Counted from the stretch's first letter, positions 17,311 to 24,764 are shown. The stretch: DNA of 43,506 nt from Candidatus Gastranaerophilales bacterium (GCA_944324375.1 CALUWB010000010.1:1-43506); one strand, 5' to 3'. Translations and numbers: made by a program. Notes: generated by a model from the letters alone, not told the origin.

Positions 17311-18372
17311 ATGAGTCTAAGTATTAACACAAACGTTATTTCATTAACTGTTCAGAGACACTTTAACTCTACAACTAGCAGAATGAATGACGCTATGGAA
17401 AAAATGACTACAGGGTTTAAAATAAACTCTGCAGCAGATGACGCAGCTGGTTATGGTGTAGTTAAGAAAATGGAATCAGTTCTTAGTACCTATAATGTAG
17501 CTGAAACAAATGGTCAAATGGGTTCAAGTTTATTACAAACACAAGAAGGTGTATTAGAAATTATCGGAAGTTACCTTCAACGTATTAGAGACTTGACCGA
17601 ACAAGCAGCTAACGGAACATATGCAACATCTTCAAGAGTTGCGATTGCATCAGAAGTTGCACAAAGAATGCAAGAAATGAACCGTTTATGTGATATTACA
17701 GATTTCAACGGATTAAAACTATTAGATGGTTCACAAACAGATGGTGTTAACCTTCAAGTTGGTATTAATTCTGGCGCTGAGAACGTAATTACTTTAGATA
17801 AATCATTATTTGCAAGTGCAAAAATCACTTCTCTTATGCAGTTAAATACAGGTGCTGGCCAAAAAATGGGCTTTATCAACAGTGCTACTTATAATGGTTT
17901 AACTGATGCTGAAAAACAAAATTATTATGCGAATGCTGATGGTACATACTATTTTGAAAGTGCAACAATTGCAGCATTGTATGATACAGACTCAGCTGCA
18001 TTTACTGGTGTAACTGGTGCAAATGGTACAGCGACAGTAGTAGAAAATGCATTAACAATTACTACAATCTGTAATGCAGTATTCACAAATGATAATTCAG
18101 CTCGTATGTTCTTAGACACAGTTGACTTAGCAGTAAATGACGTAACAGCAAGAGCAACTGAAATCGGGTCTTATATGAACAGAGTTGATTCAGCAGTAGA
18201 AAGTTTAGCAGTTCAAGGTGATAACTTAACTGAAGCAAAATCTCTAATCAAGGATGCTGATATTGCTGAAGTATCATCTGAGTTCATAGCAGCTCAAATC
18301 TTACAACAAGCAGGTGCTTCAATGTTAACAACTGCTAACCAAACTCCTAGTATTGCGTTAAACTTAATTTAG
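17311..18372 (+). CDS. fliC: Flagellin
   Basis: A 353-aa flagellin, the main subunit of the flagellar filament. The N-terminal D0/D1 helices (1-~165) carry SLSINTNVISLTVQRHFN, the TGFKINSAADDAAGYGV motif and RIRDLTEQAANGTYAT. The C-terminal D1/D0 (~255-353) has VDSAVESLAVQGDNLTEAKSLIKDADIAE and an end like LTTANQTPSIALNLI. Between them lies a ~90-residue surface domain (D2-like), rich in Ala, Thr, Asn and Tyr and variable by nature. It is exported by the flagellar type III apparatus without a cleaved signal. A strong AAAGGAG site precedes the ATG. A possible sigma-28 promoter and a terminator make it a single-gene unit; no fliS, fliD or flaG is next to it. Confidence 0.97.
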   Translation: MSLSINTNVISLTVQRHFNSTTSRMNDAMEKMTTGFKINSAADDAAGYGVVKKMESVLSTYNVAETNGQMGSSLLQTQEGVLEIIGSYLQRIRDLTEQAANGTYATSSRVAIASEVAQRMQEMNRLCDITDFNGLKLLDGSQTDGVNLQVGINSGAENVITLDKSLFASAKITSLMQLNTGAGQKMGFINSATYNGLTDAEKQNYYANADGTYYFESATIAALYDTDSAAFTGVTGANGTATVVENALTITTICNAVFTNDNSARMFLDTVDLAVNDVTARATEIGSYMNRVDSAVESLAVQGDNLTEAKSLIKDADIAEVSSEFIAAQILQQAGASMLTTANQTPSIALNLI

Positions 18373-18418
18373 TAAGAAGAACGTAATTAATATATAACTA
18401 ATGTTCCTTTCAATAGTA

Positions 18419-18447
18419 AGCCGGATTGATTAATTCAGTCCGGTTTA
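18419..18447 (+). terminator. Terminator after flagellin
   Basis: CCGGATTGA (18421-18429) pairs with TCAGTCCGG (18435-18443), with one G-U pair and a T-rich tail. Confidence 0.8.
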
Positions 18448-18563
18448 TACTTATATTTGTAACTTGTATTTGTAAAATTATGTAACAAACTTTTATCTAA
18501 TTAGACAATTATTTAATATTAAATTACTTTATGATAGTATAGTAGTGTGTAGAGGTTCAATCA

Positions 18564-18872
18564 ATGTTTAATTCTTGGAAAAACTTAAAGTTAATTCAAA
18601 AGCTAAAGAATGTAGACCCCAAAGCTCTATGGTTAAGTTTTGCGAATTCGCAAAAAAATAGCCGTAAAGAATATGTTGATATGTTGATTGACAACAAAGA
18701 AATTCAAACTCTTTCTGACGAGAGAAGGTTGGAAGCGATGGTCAGAGAACAAATCAAGATGGAATTTCCAAATATTGAAAATTCATCTACTTATGAACTA
18801 TTAGTTGATGCTGTAGTTCATAATATTAAGAAAAAACAGCTTCAAGCCACCGACAATATTCGTTTTGAGTAA
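18564..18872 (+). CDS. Small hypothetical protein, 102 aa
   Basis: A small, charged, mostly helical protein with no signal peptide or membrane segment. It has a basic N-terminal helix (NLKLIQKLKN), a central acidic and amphipathic part (DNKEIQTLSDERRLEAMVREQIKME) and a short C-terminal helix. It stands alone between flagellin and the photolyase, with a GAGG ribosome site, a TATAGT-like -10 and its own strong terminator, which support a real gene. Codon use resembles its neighbours. I do not recognise the family; a chaperone or regulator linked to motility is possible but unsupported. Confidence 0.7.
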   Translation: MFNSWKNLKLIQKLKNVDPKALWLSFANSQKNSRKEYVDMLIDNKEIQTLSDERRLEAMVREQIKMEFPNIENSSTYELLVDAVVHNIKKKQLQATDNIRFE

Positions 18873-18887
18873 TGTCAAATTCACACA

Positions 18888-18912
18888 AGGCGAGCATAAA
18901 GCTCGCTTTTTT
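18888..18912 (+). terminator. Rho-independent terminator
   Basis: GCGAGC (18890-18895), loop ATAAA and GCTCGC (18901-18906) are followed by six T residues. It ends the 102-aa gene and separates it from the convergent photolyase gene. Confidence 0.9.
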
Positions 18913-18917
18913 AATGC

Positions 18918-20060
18918 TTAATTTTGATATTTTGAAATATAATCATTTATTTTGTATTTAGATTTTATCCCATTATATGTCATGCGTCTTATTTTTCCTG
19001 TAACTTCGTAATCTGAAAACGCTCTATCATGTAAGCCACCTATTGACCAAAGGATACCTACATAACCATTAGGGGATGGTGCATCAAGCGCGTATTTATC
19101 ATTTAAGTATATTGCAATTGATATTGCTTCTTCTGGGTTTTTACTCCATTCAAGAATCTTTTTTGCCCAATACATCCTTATATAACTATGGATTATTCCT
19201 TTTTTTATTAATTGTTTTTGAGCTGCATTCCACAATATGTCATGGGTTCTGGCATGCTCAAATTCTTCTTTTGTATATAAATATGTTCTTATATCTTTTT
19301 TATGAAAATTCAGGCTCTCTCTTGCCCATTCAGGTATCCCATTTATGTTGTTAAAATTTTTGTTATATAGACAAAAATTATCTGCAAGTTCCTTTCTTAC
19401 AATAATTTCTTCTAAAAACTCTTCTTTGTTTTCTTTATTGGTATTAGAATTTAACACTTCTAATACAACTCTTTGTGATGATATAAAGCCTCGATTTAGA
19501 TATATAGATAATCCTGATGTAATATTTTTATCAGGGTGGTTTCTGTATTCTGAATAGTAATCTAATTTGTATTTTATAAAATTATCTAAAACTTTTCTGG
19601 CATGCTTATTTTTTATCTCTTTTTCTGGATATTGGGTTAAATAATTATTAATGAGTGAATATATTTTTCTTCTAAAGGTTACGGCAGAATATTCTTGTTT
19701 GTCAGATGCAATTCTTGCAGGAACAATATTATGTGAATCTACTTCATATATTTTGCAATCAATATTATTTAGCATACTGTAATTTCTAATTGGGTTAAAA
19801 TCTATTATCAAAACCCCAAACTTTTCTTGTCTTAATTCATATAATGAATGAACAATTTTAACTTTATTAGATTTTTCATAAGCAAAATTAAGAGCAAAAT
19901 TATCTTCTTCTCTTAATTCTCTTTCGCATAAATAAACTATTTTATTTGATTTCTCAGGTTTTTTATTAAAATCAAATATCCTATCTTTATTCACATTTGA
20001 TTCAATATCAAAATCATCTTTTAAATAATTCAATAGAGTATTACGTTTAATATTCTTCAT
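18918..20060 (-). CDS. Class II CPD photolyase-like protein with shortened N-terminal domain
   Basis: A 380-aa flavoprotein related to class II cyclobutane pyrimidine dimer photolyases, which use FAD and light to split UV dimers in DNA. Class II signatures are strong: YEVDSHNIVPARIASDKQEY, LWNAAQKQL-like HDILWNAAQKQLIKKG, RMYWAKKILEWSKNPEEA and LNDKYALDAPSPNGYVGILW with GGLHDRAF near the end. The family is usually ~450 aa. The shortfall is mainly in the N-terminal alpha/beta domain, where the stretch from VYLCERELREEDN to LIIDFNPIRNY lacks roughly 40-60 residues. The FAD and DNA-binding half is intact. No ribosome site is seen; a TATATT lies 6 bases before the ATG. Confidence 0.85.
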   Translation of the reverse strand: MKNIKRNTLLNYLKDDFDIESNVNKDRIFDFNKKPEKSNKIVYLCERELREEDNFALNFAYEKSNKVKIVHSLYELRQEKFGVLIIDFNPIRNYSMLNNIDCKIYEVDSHNIVPARIASDKQEYSAVTFRRKIYSLINNYLTQYPEKEIKNKHARKVLDNFIKYKLDYYSEYRNHPDKNITSGLSIYLNRGFISSQRVVLEVLNSNTNKENKEEFLEEIIVRKELADNFCLYNKNFNNINGIPEWARESLNFHKKDIRTYLYTKEEFEHARTHDILWNAAQKQLIKKGIIHSYIRMYWAKKILEWSKNPEEAISIAIYLNDKYALDAPSPNGYVGILWSIGGLHDRAFSDYEVTGKIRRMTYNGIKSKYKINDYISKYQN

Positions 20061-20130
20061 ACAAATAATATATATATAAACAATTCTTGATTAATCCGAA
20101 TAAAGGATTAGTACAAATTATTAATAGGGG

Positions 20131-20178
20131 TTGCAAAAAATAAAACAATATGCTATTATTAGTAATAATTACTAATAA
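20131..20178 (+). promoter_or_regulatory. perR promoter and palindromic PerR/Fur box
   Basis: TTGCAA (20131-20136), a 17-base spacer and TATTAT (20154-20159) form a good housekeeping promoter. A perfect palindrome of 11+1+11 bases (20156-20178; half-site TTATTAGTAAT) covers the -10 and transcription start. Size, AT-rich sequence and place match a Per/Fur box, so PerR probably represses its own operon. Confidence 0.8.
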
Positions 20179-20187
20179 GGAATGATT

Positions 20188-20613
20188 ATGATTAATATAG
20201 AATCAAAGATAGAATTGTTAAAGCAAAAGTGTTCAGAGGCAAATATGCGTTTGACACCACAAAGGATAGAGGTATTAAAGATGATAGCATCAACAGATAC
20301 TCATCCAGATGCAGAGACAGTTTATGAAAAAGTAAAAGAAGTCATGCCTTTTATATCTTTAGATACTATATATAGGACATTGGCATCATTAGAGGATTTG
20401 GGTCTGATATTTAAGGTTGATAATGAATTACCTAAAAGTCGTTATGATGCAGATTTGTCTCCACATTGTCATTTCATATGTGTAAAATGTGGAGCTGTAT
20501 ATGATATCCATATGGATAAAAGTATAGAGCCTCCTAAAGAAAGTTTTAAGTACGGAGAAGTTCTTCAAACCAATTTGCAGGTAAAAGGAATTTGCCATAA
20601 ATGCAGAGGGTAA
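20188..20613 (+). CDS. perR: Peroxide-responsive repressor, Fur family
   Basis: A 141-aa metal-dependent repressor from the ATG at 20188. That start sits 6 bases after AAGGA, while the earlier ATG at 20182 touches it and is too close. A winged helix (~20-80, MRLTPQRIEVLKMIA) precedes a dimerisation domain. The sensor ligands H39, D87, H93, H95 and D106 keep the same spacing, offset by two, as H37, D85, H91, H93 and D104 known in Bacillus subtilis PerR. The structural zinc pairs are C98/C101 and C136/C139. This supports peroxide sensing by iron-catalysed histidine oxidation. It heads a cluster with rubredoxin and rubrerythrin, the expected targets. Confidence 0.9.
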   Translation: MINIESKIELLKQKCSEANMRLTPQRIEVLKMIASTDTHPDAETVYEKVKEVMPFISLDTIYRTLASLEDLGLIFKVDNELPKSRYDADLSPHCHFICVKCGAVYDIHMDKSIEPPKESFKYGEVLQTNLQVKGICHKCRG

Positions 20614-20649
20614 TCCCTAGTTAGTATACACAGTATAAGGAGACAAAAA

Positions 20650-20790
20650 ATGGAAAAATTTGTATGTGATGTTTGTGGTTATGTATATGATCCAGCAGAA
20701 AATGATAATGTATCATTCGCAGATTTACCAGAAGATTATGCTTGCCCATTATGTGGCGTAGGAAAAGATCAATTCAGCCCTGCTGAATAG
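20650..20790 (+). CDS. Rubredoxin, short form
   Basis: A 46-aa iron-sulfur-type redox protein, [17 protein letters not shown] at the start and [11 protein letters not shown] near the end. It has the two CxxCG knuckles (C6/C9 and C32/C35) that bind one iron. Typical rubredoxins are 52-54 aa; here the loop between the cysteine pairs is about 7 residues shorter. Rubredoxin passes electrons to rubrerythrin or superoxide reductase in anaerobes, matching the next gene. An AAGGAG site lies 7 bases before the ATG. Its gap from perR is only 36 bases with no terminator, so it is co-transcribed. Confidence 0.93.
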   Translation: MEKFVCDVCGYVYDPAENDNVSFADLPEDYACPLCGVGKDQFSPAE

Positions 20791-20803
20791 TAATATAGAT
20801 TTG

Positions 20804-20823
20804 CAGGGCTTATATAAGCCCTG
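20804..20823 (+). promoter_or_regulatory. Perfect 20-base palindrome between rubredoxin and rubrerythrin
   Basis: CAGGGCTTAT is followed directly by its reverse complement. The outer part (AGCCCTGC near 20775) also repeats at the end of the rubredoxin gene and could pair with the left arm instead. No T-run follows. It may be an mRNA-processing or attenuator hairpin that tunes rubrerythrin expression. Confidence 0.5.
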
Positions 20824-20854
20824 TCTATCTTTAAAAAGAAAGGAATATTAACCT

Positions 20855-21394
20855 ATGGAATTAAAAGGAAGCAAAACAGAAAAGAATTTACAAACAGCAT
20901 TTGCAGGTGAATCTCAAGCAAGAAATAAATACACATATTTTGCCTCTCAAGCTAAAAAAGAGGGTTATAATCAAATAGCTAAGATATTTGAGATGACTGC
21001 TAATAATGAAAAAGAACATGCAAAAATATGGTTTAAACTATTGGAAGGCGGAGCGATAGGGGAAACTTTAGATAATTTAAAATCAGCAGCAGAAGGTGAA
21101 AATTATGAATGGACAGATATGTATTCAACTTTTGCAAAAGAGGCTAGAGAAGAAGGATTTAATGATATAGCGTTTTTATTTGAAAAAGTTGCTTTAATAG
21201 AAAAAGAACATGAAGAACGTTATAGAAAATTATATGAAAACATCGTAAATAATAAGGTATTTGAAAAAGACGAAAAAGTTGTTTGGGAATGTGCTAATTG
21301 TGGTCATTCTATAACTGGAGAAAAAGCCTTAGAAATTTGTCCTGTTTGTAAACATCCGAAATCATTTTTTGAAATAAAGATGAATAATTATTAA
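20855..21394 (+). CDS. rbr: Rubrerythrin
   Basis: A 179-aa non-heme iron peroxidase that reduces H2O2 in anaerobes using electrons from rubredoxin. The four-helix ferritin-like domain (1-~135) carries paired diiron ligands: [31 protein letters not shown] and [10 protein letters not shown]. The C-terminal rubredoxin-like domain has CANCGHSI (~147-154) and [12 protein letters not shown] (~164-175). Length and order are typical of classic rubrerythrin. An AAAGGA site precedes the ATG. It is the third gene of the perR cluster and ends at a strong bidirectional terminator. Confidence 0.97.
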   Translation: MELKGSKTEKNLQTAFAGESQARNKYTYFASQAKKEGYNQIAKIFEMTANNEKEHAKIWFKLLEGGAIGETLDNLKSAAEGENYEWTDMYSTFAKEAREEGFNDIAFLFEKVALIEKEHEERYRKLYENIVNNKVFEKDEKVVWECANCGHSITGEKALEICPVCKHPKSFFEIKMNNY

Positions 21395-21412
21395 TATTGA
21401 AAAATAAAAAAT

Positions 21413-21451
21413 AAAAAATAGTCGGAAGTAATATTCTTCCGACTATTTTAT
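21413..21451. terminator. Bidirectional terminator between rubrerythrin and lysS
   Basis: AATAGTCGGAAG and CTTCCGACTATT form a 12-base perfect stem around TAATATT. An A-run on the left and a T-run on the right let it stop both the plus-strand rbr and the minus-strand lysS transcripts. Confidence 0.9.
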
Positions 21452-21466
21452 TTATTATTGGAAAAT

Positions 21467-22969
21467 TTAGTTATCAATTCTTCTCATTGTAGGGAATGCA
21501 ATAACATCTCTGATAGTTTGAGAGTCAGTTAATAACATAACTAATCTATCAATACCCATTCCCATACCACCAGTTGGAGGCATGCCGTATTCAAGAGCGT
21601 TGATATAATCTTCATCAATAGCCATAGCTTCTTCATCGCCATTAGCTTTAGCTAATGCTTGAGCTTCAAATCTATATCTTTGATCAATAGGATCAGATAA
21701 TTCAGAGAATGCGTTAGCAATTTCCCAACCATTAACACGAGTTTCAAAACGTTCAGTTAATCTATCGTTTTCTCTATGAACTTTTGCTAATGGAGAGATT
21801 TCTCTTGGGTAGTCAATAATGTGGCATGGTTGAATCAATGAAGGTTCAACTTTTGCTTCAAAAACTGCATCAACAACTTGTCCCCAGTTCATATCATCAT
21901 CAACACTAACATTGATTTCACGAGCTTTTTGGATAGCTTCTTCTGCAGTAAAGATATCTAAGAAATCAATACCTGTAGCTTCTTTGATAGAACCAATCAT
22001 TGTTTTTCTATCCCAAGGAGGAGTTAAATCAATTTCATTTTCTCCATATTTGATTTTTAAAGTTCCAAGAACTTCTTGAGCAACATATGCAACCATGTTT
22101 TCAGTTAATGTCATCATATCATTATAATCTGCATATGCTTGATATAATTCAATCATAGTAAACTCAGGGTTGTGACGTGTATCAATACCTTCGTTTCTAA
22201 AACATTTTCCGATTTCATAAACTCTTTCAGACACTCCACCAACGATTAATCTTTTTAGATATAACTCAAGAGCAATTCTCATAGTTAAATCCATATCAAG
22301 AGCATTATGGTGTGTGTTGAAAGGCCTTGCGTTAGCACCAGATGCTAAAGTTTGAAGGATAGGAGTTTCAACTTCCATATATCCATCATTGTTTAAAAAT
22401 TCTCTAATTTTTGAAATAATTAAACTTCTTTTTCTGAAAGTATCTCTAGTTTTTTCATTAACGATTAAGTCAACATATCTTTGGCGATATCTTGTTTCAA
22501 CGTCTGTTAAACCATGGAATTTTTCAGGTAATGTTTGAAGTGATTTAGAAAGAATTTTATAAGAAGTAGCTTTGATAGAAAGCTCTCCACGAGGAGTTCT
22601 TCTAATTGTTCCATAAAACCCTAGAATATCACCAACATCAACAAGTTTAAGTGTTTTAACCATTTCAGGATCCATATTTTCTTTATGAGAGAAAATTTGG
22701 ATTTTTCCAGTTGCGTCCATTAAGTCGATGAACATGCCAGTATTTCTGATAGCCATGACACGACCTGCAACAGCATATTTATCTTCAGTTTCTTCACCAG
22801 CTGGTAAATCTTTGTATTTTTCTTGTAAGTCAACAGCGTTAGCATTTTTATCAAAAGTGTACGGATAAGGATTAATACCTTTATCAACTAGTTCAGCAAG
22901 TTTTTCTAATCTTCTTTGTCTGATAGATTCTTTTGCCGAAATAGGTTCTCGGATAGCGTTTTCTGACAT
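21467..22969 (-). CDS. lysS: Lysyl-tRNA synthetase, class II
   Basis: A 500-aa class IIb aminoacyl-tRNA synthetase that attaches lysine to tRNA-Lys. The N-terminal anticodon-binding OB-fold is at ~65-150 (YAVAGRVMAIRNTGMFIDL). The catalytic core has motif 1 (near FLNNDGYMEVETPIL), motif 2 (CFRNEGIDTRHNPEFTMIEL) and motif 3 (GMGMGIDRLVML) near the C-terminus. Full family length. A -10-like TATAAT sits upstream on the minus strand, and a GAGG site precedes the ATG. No T-box or other leader is recognisable. It is a single housekeeping gene bounded by the bidirectional terminator. Confidence 0.97.
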   Translation of the reverse strand: MSENAIREPISAKESIRQRRLEKLAELVDKGINPYPYTFDKNANAVDLQEKYKDLPAGEETEDKYAVAGRVMAIRNTGMFIDLMDATGKIQIFSHKENMDPEMVKTLKLVDVGDILGFYGTIRRTPRGELSIKATSYKILSKSLQTLPEKFHGLTDVETRYRQRYVDLIVNEKTRDTFRKRSLIISKIREFLNNDGYMEVETPILQTLASGANARPFNTHHNALDMDLTMRIALELYLKRLIVGGVSERVYEIGKCFRNEGIDTRHNPEFTMIELYQAYADYNDMMTLTENMVAYVAQEVLGTLKIKYGENEIDLTPPWDRKTMIGSIKEATGIDFLDIFTAEEAIQKAREINVSVDDDMNWGQVVDAVFEAKVEPSLIQPCHIIDYPREISPLAKVHRENDRLTERFETRVNGWEIANAFSELSDPIDQRYRFEAQALAKANGDEEAMAIDEDYINALEYGMPPTGGMGMGIDRLVMLLTDSQTIRDVIAFPTMRRIDN

Positions 22970-23039
22970 AAATTTTTCCTCATTTTGTTATAGATAATTA
23001 TACTTTAGTTACATGTTAGCATAAAAATATAATAAATAA

Positions 23040-23198
23040 TGCACAAAAACTATACCTAAGGTTGTAAATGAAAAATCATACGTTTCTATGATTTCATTTT
23101 GCTTAACAGCTGTTAACATTACCGTATACTCCTTAAAAAACGACGATACACATATCCCTAATCAACAGCTATGTAAGATTTTTACATAGCTTTTTTTT
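23040..23198 (+). ncRNA. Candidate small RNA with terminator
   Basis: A TATAAT at 23028-23033 is followed by a strong hairpin (23066-23099: AAATGA...ATCATA pairs with TATGATTTCATTT, two-base bulge), a perfect palindrome TTAACAGCTGTTAA (23103-23116), and a classical terminator (AGCTATGTAA / TTACATAGCT, 23167-23191, then eight T residues). No coding gene precedes that terminator on the plus strand, which suggests a ~150-base RNA transcribed divergently from lysS. The -35 is weak. Confidence 0.45.
23167..23198 (+). terminator. Orphan Rho-independent terminator
   Basis: The 10-base stem AGCTATGTAA / TTACATAGCT is followed by an unbroken T-run. It has no upstream plus-strand gene, so it either ends the candidate small RNA or marks an insertion point. 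Confidence 0.85.
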
Positions 23199-23212
23199 AC
23201 GGATTTTGGCAA

Positions 23213-23575
23213 GTGCGACGGTTGCGAAGCAACCTAGACACGTCCATGTGAACAAGTTGATGGAGTGTAGGTTTTATTTATAAAACCGAAACGGAATGGA
23301 AACTTGTGAACGGCCAATAATCCAAGAACAAGCCGAGCAGAGGCACGAACGAAGTGAGAGACGAGCAAGAATCAACGGAAACGTTGAGTTTTCGTTGTGA
23401 TTGCGAGTGGTGCCGTTTACTGCGAGGCGCAGTAAGACGTAGGTAGGTTACGACTAAATTCTGGTTTGGTTTAGGACTACAAGTTGGAATTATGCTTACT
23501 AGATATCACCACCAAACATCTGTTCACTGCTACGCAGGTAGATATGTTACGTTGTAAGTCCGGTTTGATTTAGAA
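23213..23575 (+). ncRNA. Structured RNA, possibly the 5' domain of a group II intron
   Basis: Starting at GTGCGAC, a group II intron-like 5' end (consensus GTGYG), many local helices can be drawn: GGTTGC-GAA-GCAACC; ACACGTCCAT with ATGGAGTGT; GGTTTTAT with ATAAAACC; GGCAC (near 23341) with GTGCC, enclosing CAACG-GAAA-CGTTG with a GNRA loop; TTACTGCG-AGG-CGCAGTAA; CTAAA...TTTAG with an 11-base loop; and GGACTACAA with TTGTAAGTCC. Multi-helix order and GNRA loops suit domain I of a group II intron. No reverse-transcriptase frame and no domain V are present, so it would be a truncated remnant. An unrelated structured RNA is the alternative. Confidence 0.45.
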
Positions 23576-23613
23576 TAATTGCTTTTTAACTTCGATGTGA
23601 TTATTTATCTATA

Positions 23614-23913
23614 TTAATCTATGTCCATTGCAATCATCATTATAGCAAGCATTTCATCTTTATATTTTGCCTTAAGAATATTATTAAGGCTTTCCTTAGT
23701 TAATTTTCCCCCTTTAAAACCATAATGATCAGTGTAATGTTTTGAAACGTGAGTTCTTTCATTATTTACTTTTTCAGTGATAGCAAGCACTTGTGATATT
23801 GTTTCTGGTGTAAGTTTTTTACTTTCTAAATTAATTAAAAAATTGAAGTTTTCTTTTGCTTGTTCCGGATTTTTAGATTCTTTTATTCTTTTTTTTATTT
23901 CGTTAAATTTCAT
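23614..23913 (-). CDS. Small hypothetical protein, 99 aa
   Basis: I chose the ATG at 23911-23913 because AAGGAG lies 8 bases upstream; the longer frame starts without a ribosome site. The product is helical and charged, without signal or membrane segments: MKFNEIKKRIKESKNPEQAK, a middle LTPETISQVLAITEKVN and an end with ILKAKYKDEMLAIMMIAMDID. HVSKHYTDHYGFKGGKLTKE is a distinctive Gly/His-containing loop. It stands alone beside the structured RNA region. I do not recognise the family. Confidence 0.65.
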   Translation of the reverse strand: MKFNEIKKRIKESKNPEQAKENFNFLINLESKKLTPETISQVLAITEKVNNERTHVSKHYTDHYGFKGGKLTKESLNNILKAKYKDEMLAIMMIAMDID

Positions 23914-24115
23914 ACTAATACTCCTTAACCCCTGCAATAAATTATTAATGATAAATGTATAAATAAAAAGTTAAAATATGTAACAAATATATCATTATTA
24001 TATCTTATGTTGTAAATTTTTTCAATTCTTCTAACTTTATATAAATAAAGATATATAATAAGGATAAGCATGCTTAACAAAGCATGTTAAATTCTTGATA
24101 GGAACACAGGGTATA

Positions 24116-24574
24116 ATGAATAACTATAACATAGCAGGTTCAACGCCTAATATAGATTATGGTGATGTAAAATCTGTAAAGGAATTGATATTTAATAAAG
24201 CTCGCGAAAAATCAACATCACTTGCAAAAGCTAGTGAAGATCAGATGACATCGTCGATACAAAATGATGTAATGAATCAAGCAAGAGATTCGATTGCATC
24301 ATCAAATATTAAGCCTTTTGGTATGTTAATAAAATCATCTTCAGAGTCAGTATTGCAGGATGAAAAGTCTAATATTTCGGACTCTGTTCCAGAATTAAAA
24401 CATAAAATCCAAAGTGTAGATAATTCAGTTTATACTGCATCAATGCGCGATGAAACAATGAATGCGGCAAGGAATCAATTTAGTAAAAAACCTACATTAA
24501 TGGAAACGTTACACTTTTTAAATACCCAAGCTGCAATAAAGATGGTAAGTAAAACTCATTCAAAAATTGTATAG
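24116..24574 (+). CDS. Hypothetical protein with internal repeat, 152 aa
   Basis: The reading frame opens at TTG 24095, but ATG 24116 is the more natural start; neither has a strong ribosome site, and a TATAAT overlaps the ATG, so the start is uncertain. The product is hydrophilic, Ser/Asn/Met-rich and helical without a signal peptide. Two related segments, IQNDVMNQARDSIASSN and MRDETMNAARNQFSKK, suggest a duplicated ~70-residue unit. A hairpin (CATGCTT / AAGCATG, 24069-24086) lies upstream and a strong terminator downstream. It precedes the axial-like 543-aa gene. Lack of Sec signal and repetitive helices could fit an exported or chaperone-bound protein; no family recognised. Confidence 0.6.
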   Translation: MNNYNIAGSTPNIDYGDVKSVKELIFNKAREKSTSLAKASEDQMTSSIQNDVMNQARDSIASSNIKPFGMLIKSSSESVLQDEKSNISDSVPELKHKIQSVDNSVYTASMRDETMNAARNQFSKKPTLMETLHFLNTQAAIKMVSKTHSKIV

Positions 24575-24605
24575 TTATTGATTTTAAATGGCATTTAAAT
24601 AATAT

Positions 24606-24631
24606 AAAACTCATCTTAATAGATGAGTTTT
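24606..24631 (+). terminator. Rho-independent terminator
   Basis: AAAACTCATC pairs with GATGAGTTTT around TTAATA, followed by ATTGTATTT. It closes the 152-aa gene. Confidence 0.85.
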
Positions 24632-24643
24632 ATTGTATTTAAT

Positions 24644-24670
24644 TACAGAATATTTTTTTTTGTCCGACAA
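24644..24670 (+). promoter_or_regulatory. Possible sigma-28 promoter of the axial-like gene
   Basis: TACA (24644-24647), a 15-base spacer and TCCGACAA (24663-24670) match TAAA-N15-GCCGATAA at 3 of 4 and 6 of 8 positions. A start of transcription near 24677 would leave a ~90-base leader. Confidence 0.4.
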
Positions 24671-24764
24671 CATGTTTGACTTATCAAAAAAAATTCTTAA
24701 ATAAGAAATTGTAGAAGTTAAGTAAAACAAAAGTTACAAAATAAATAATATAGGAGATTTTGTC

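Larger units (their letters stand above)
22970..23613 (+). other. 640-base non-coding region with two RNA candidates
   Basis: No convincing open frame is present. The region holds the lysS upstream sequence, a possible small RNA with terminator (23040-23198), and a highly structured, relatively GC-rich segment (23213-23575). These are described separately. The last ~40 bases before the next gene show nothing notable. Confidence 0.6.

Noticed and set aside
20182-20187. First ATG of perR
   Set aside because: It directly touches the AAGGA ribosome site; the ATG six bases on has proper spacing.
23213-23613. RNase P RNA, tmRNA or 6S RNA
   Set aside because: Hallmark conserved stretches of RNase P and tmRNA (including a tag frame) are missing, and no single long 6S-like hairpin can be drawn.
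23575-24100. Remaining domains of a complete group II intron
   Set aside because: No domain V-like AGC...GNRA hairpin and no reverse-transcriptase frame on either strand; at most a 5' fragment is present.
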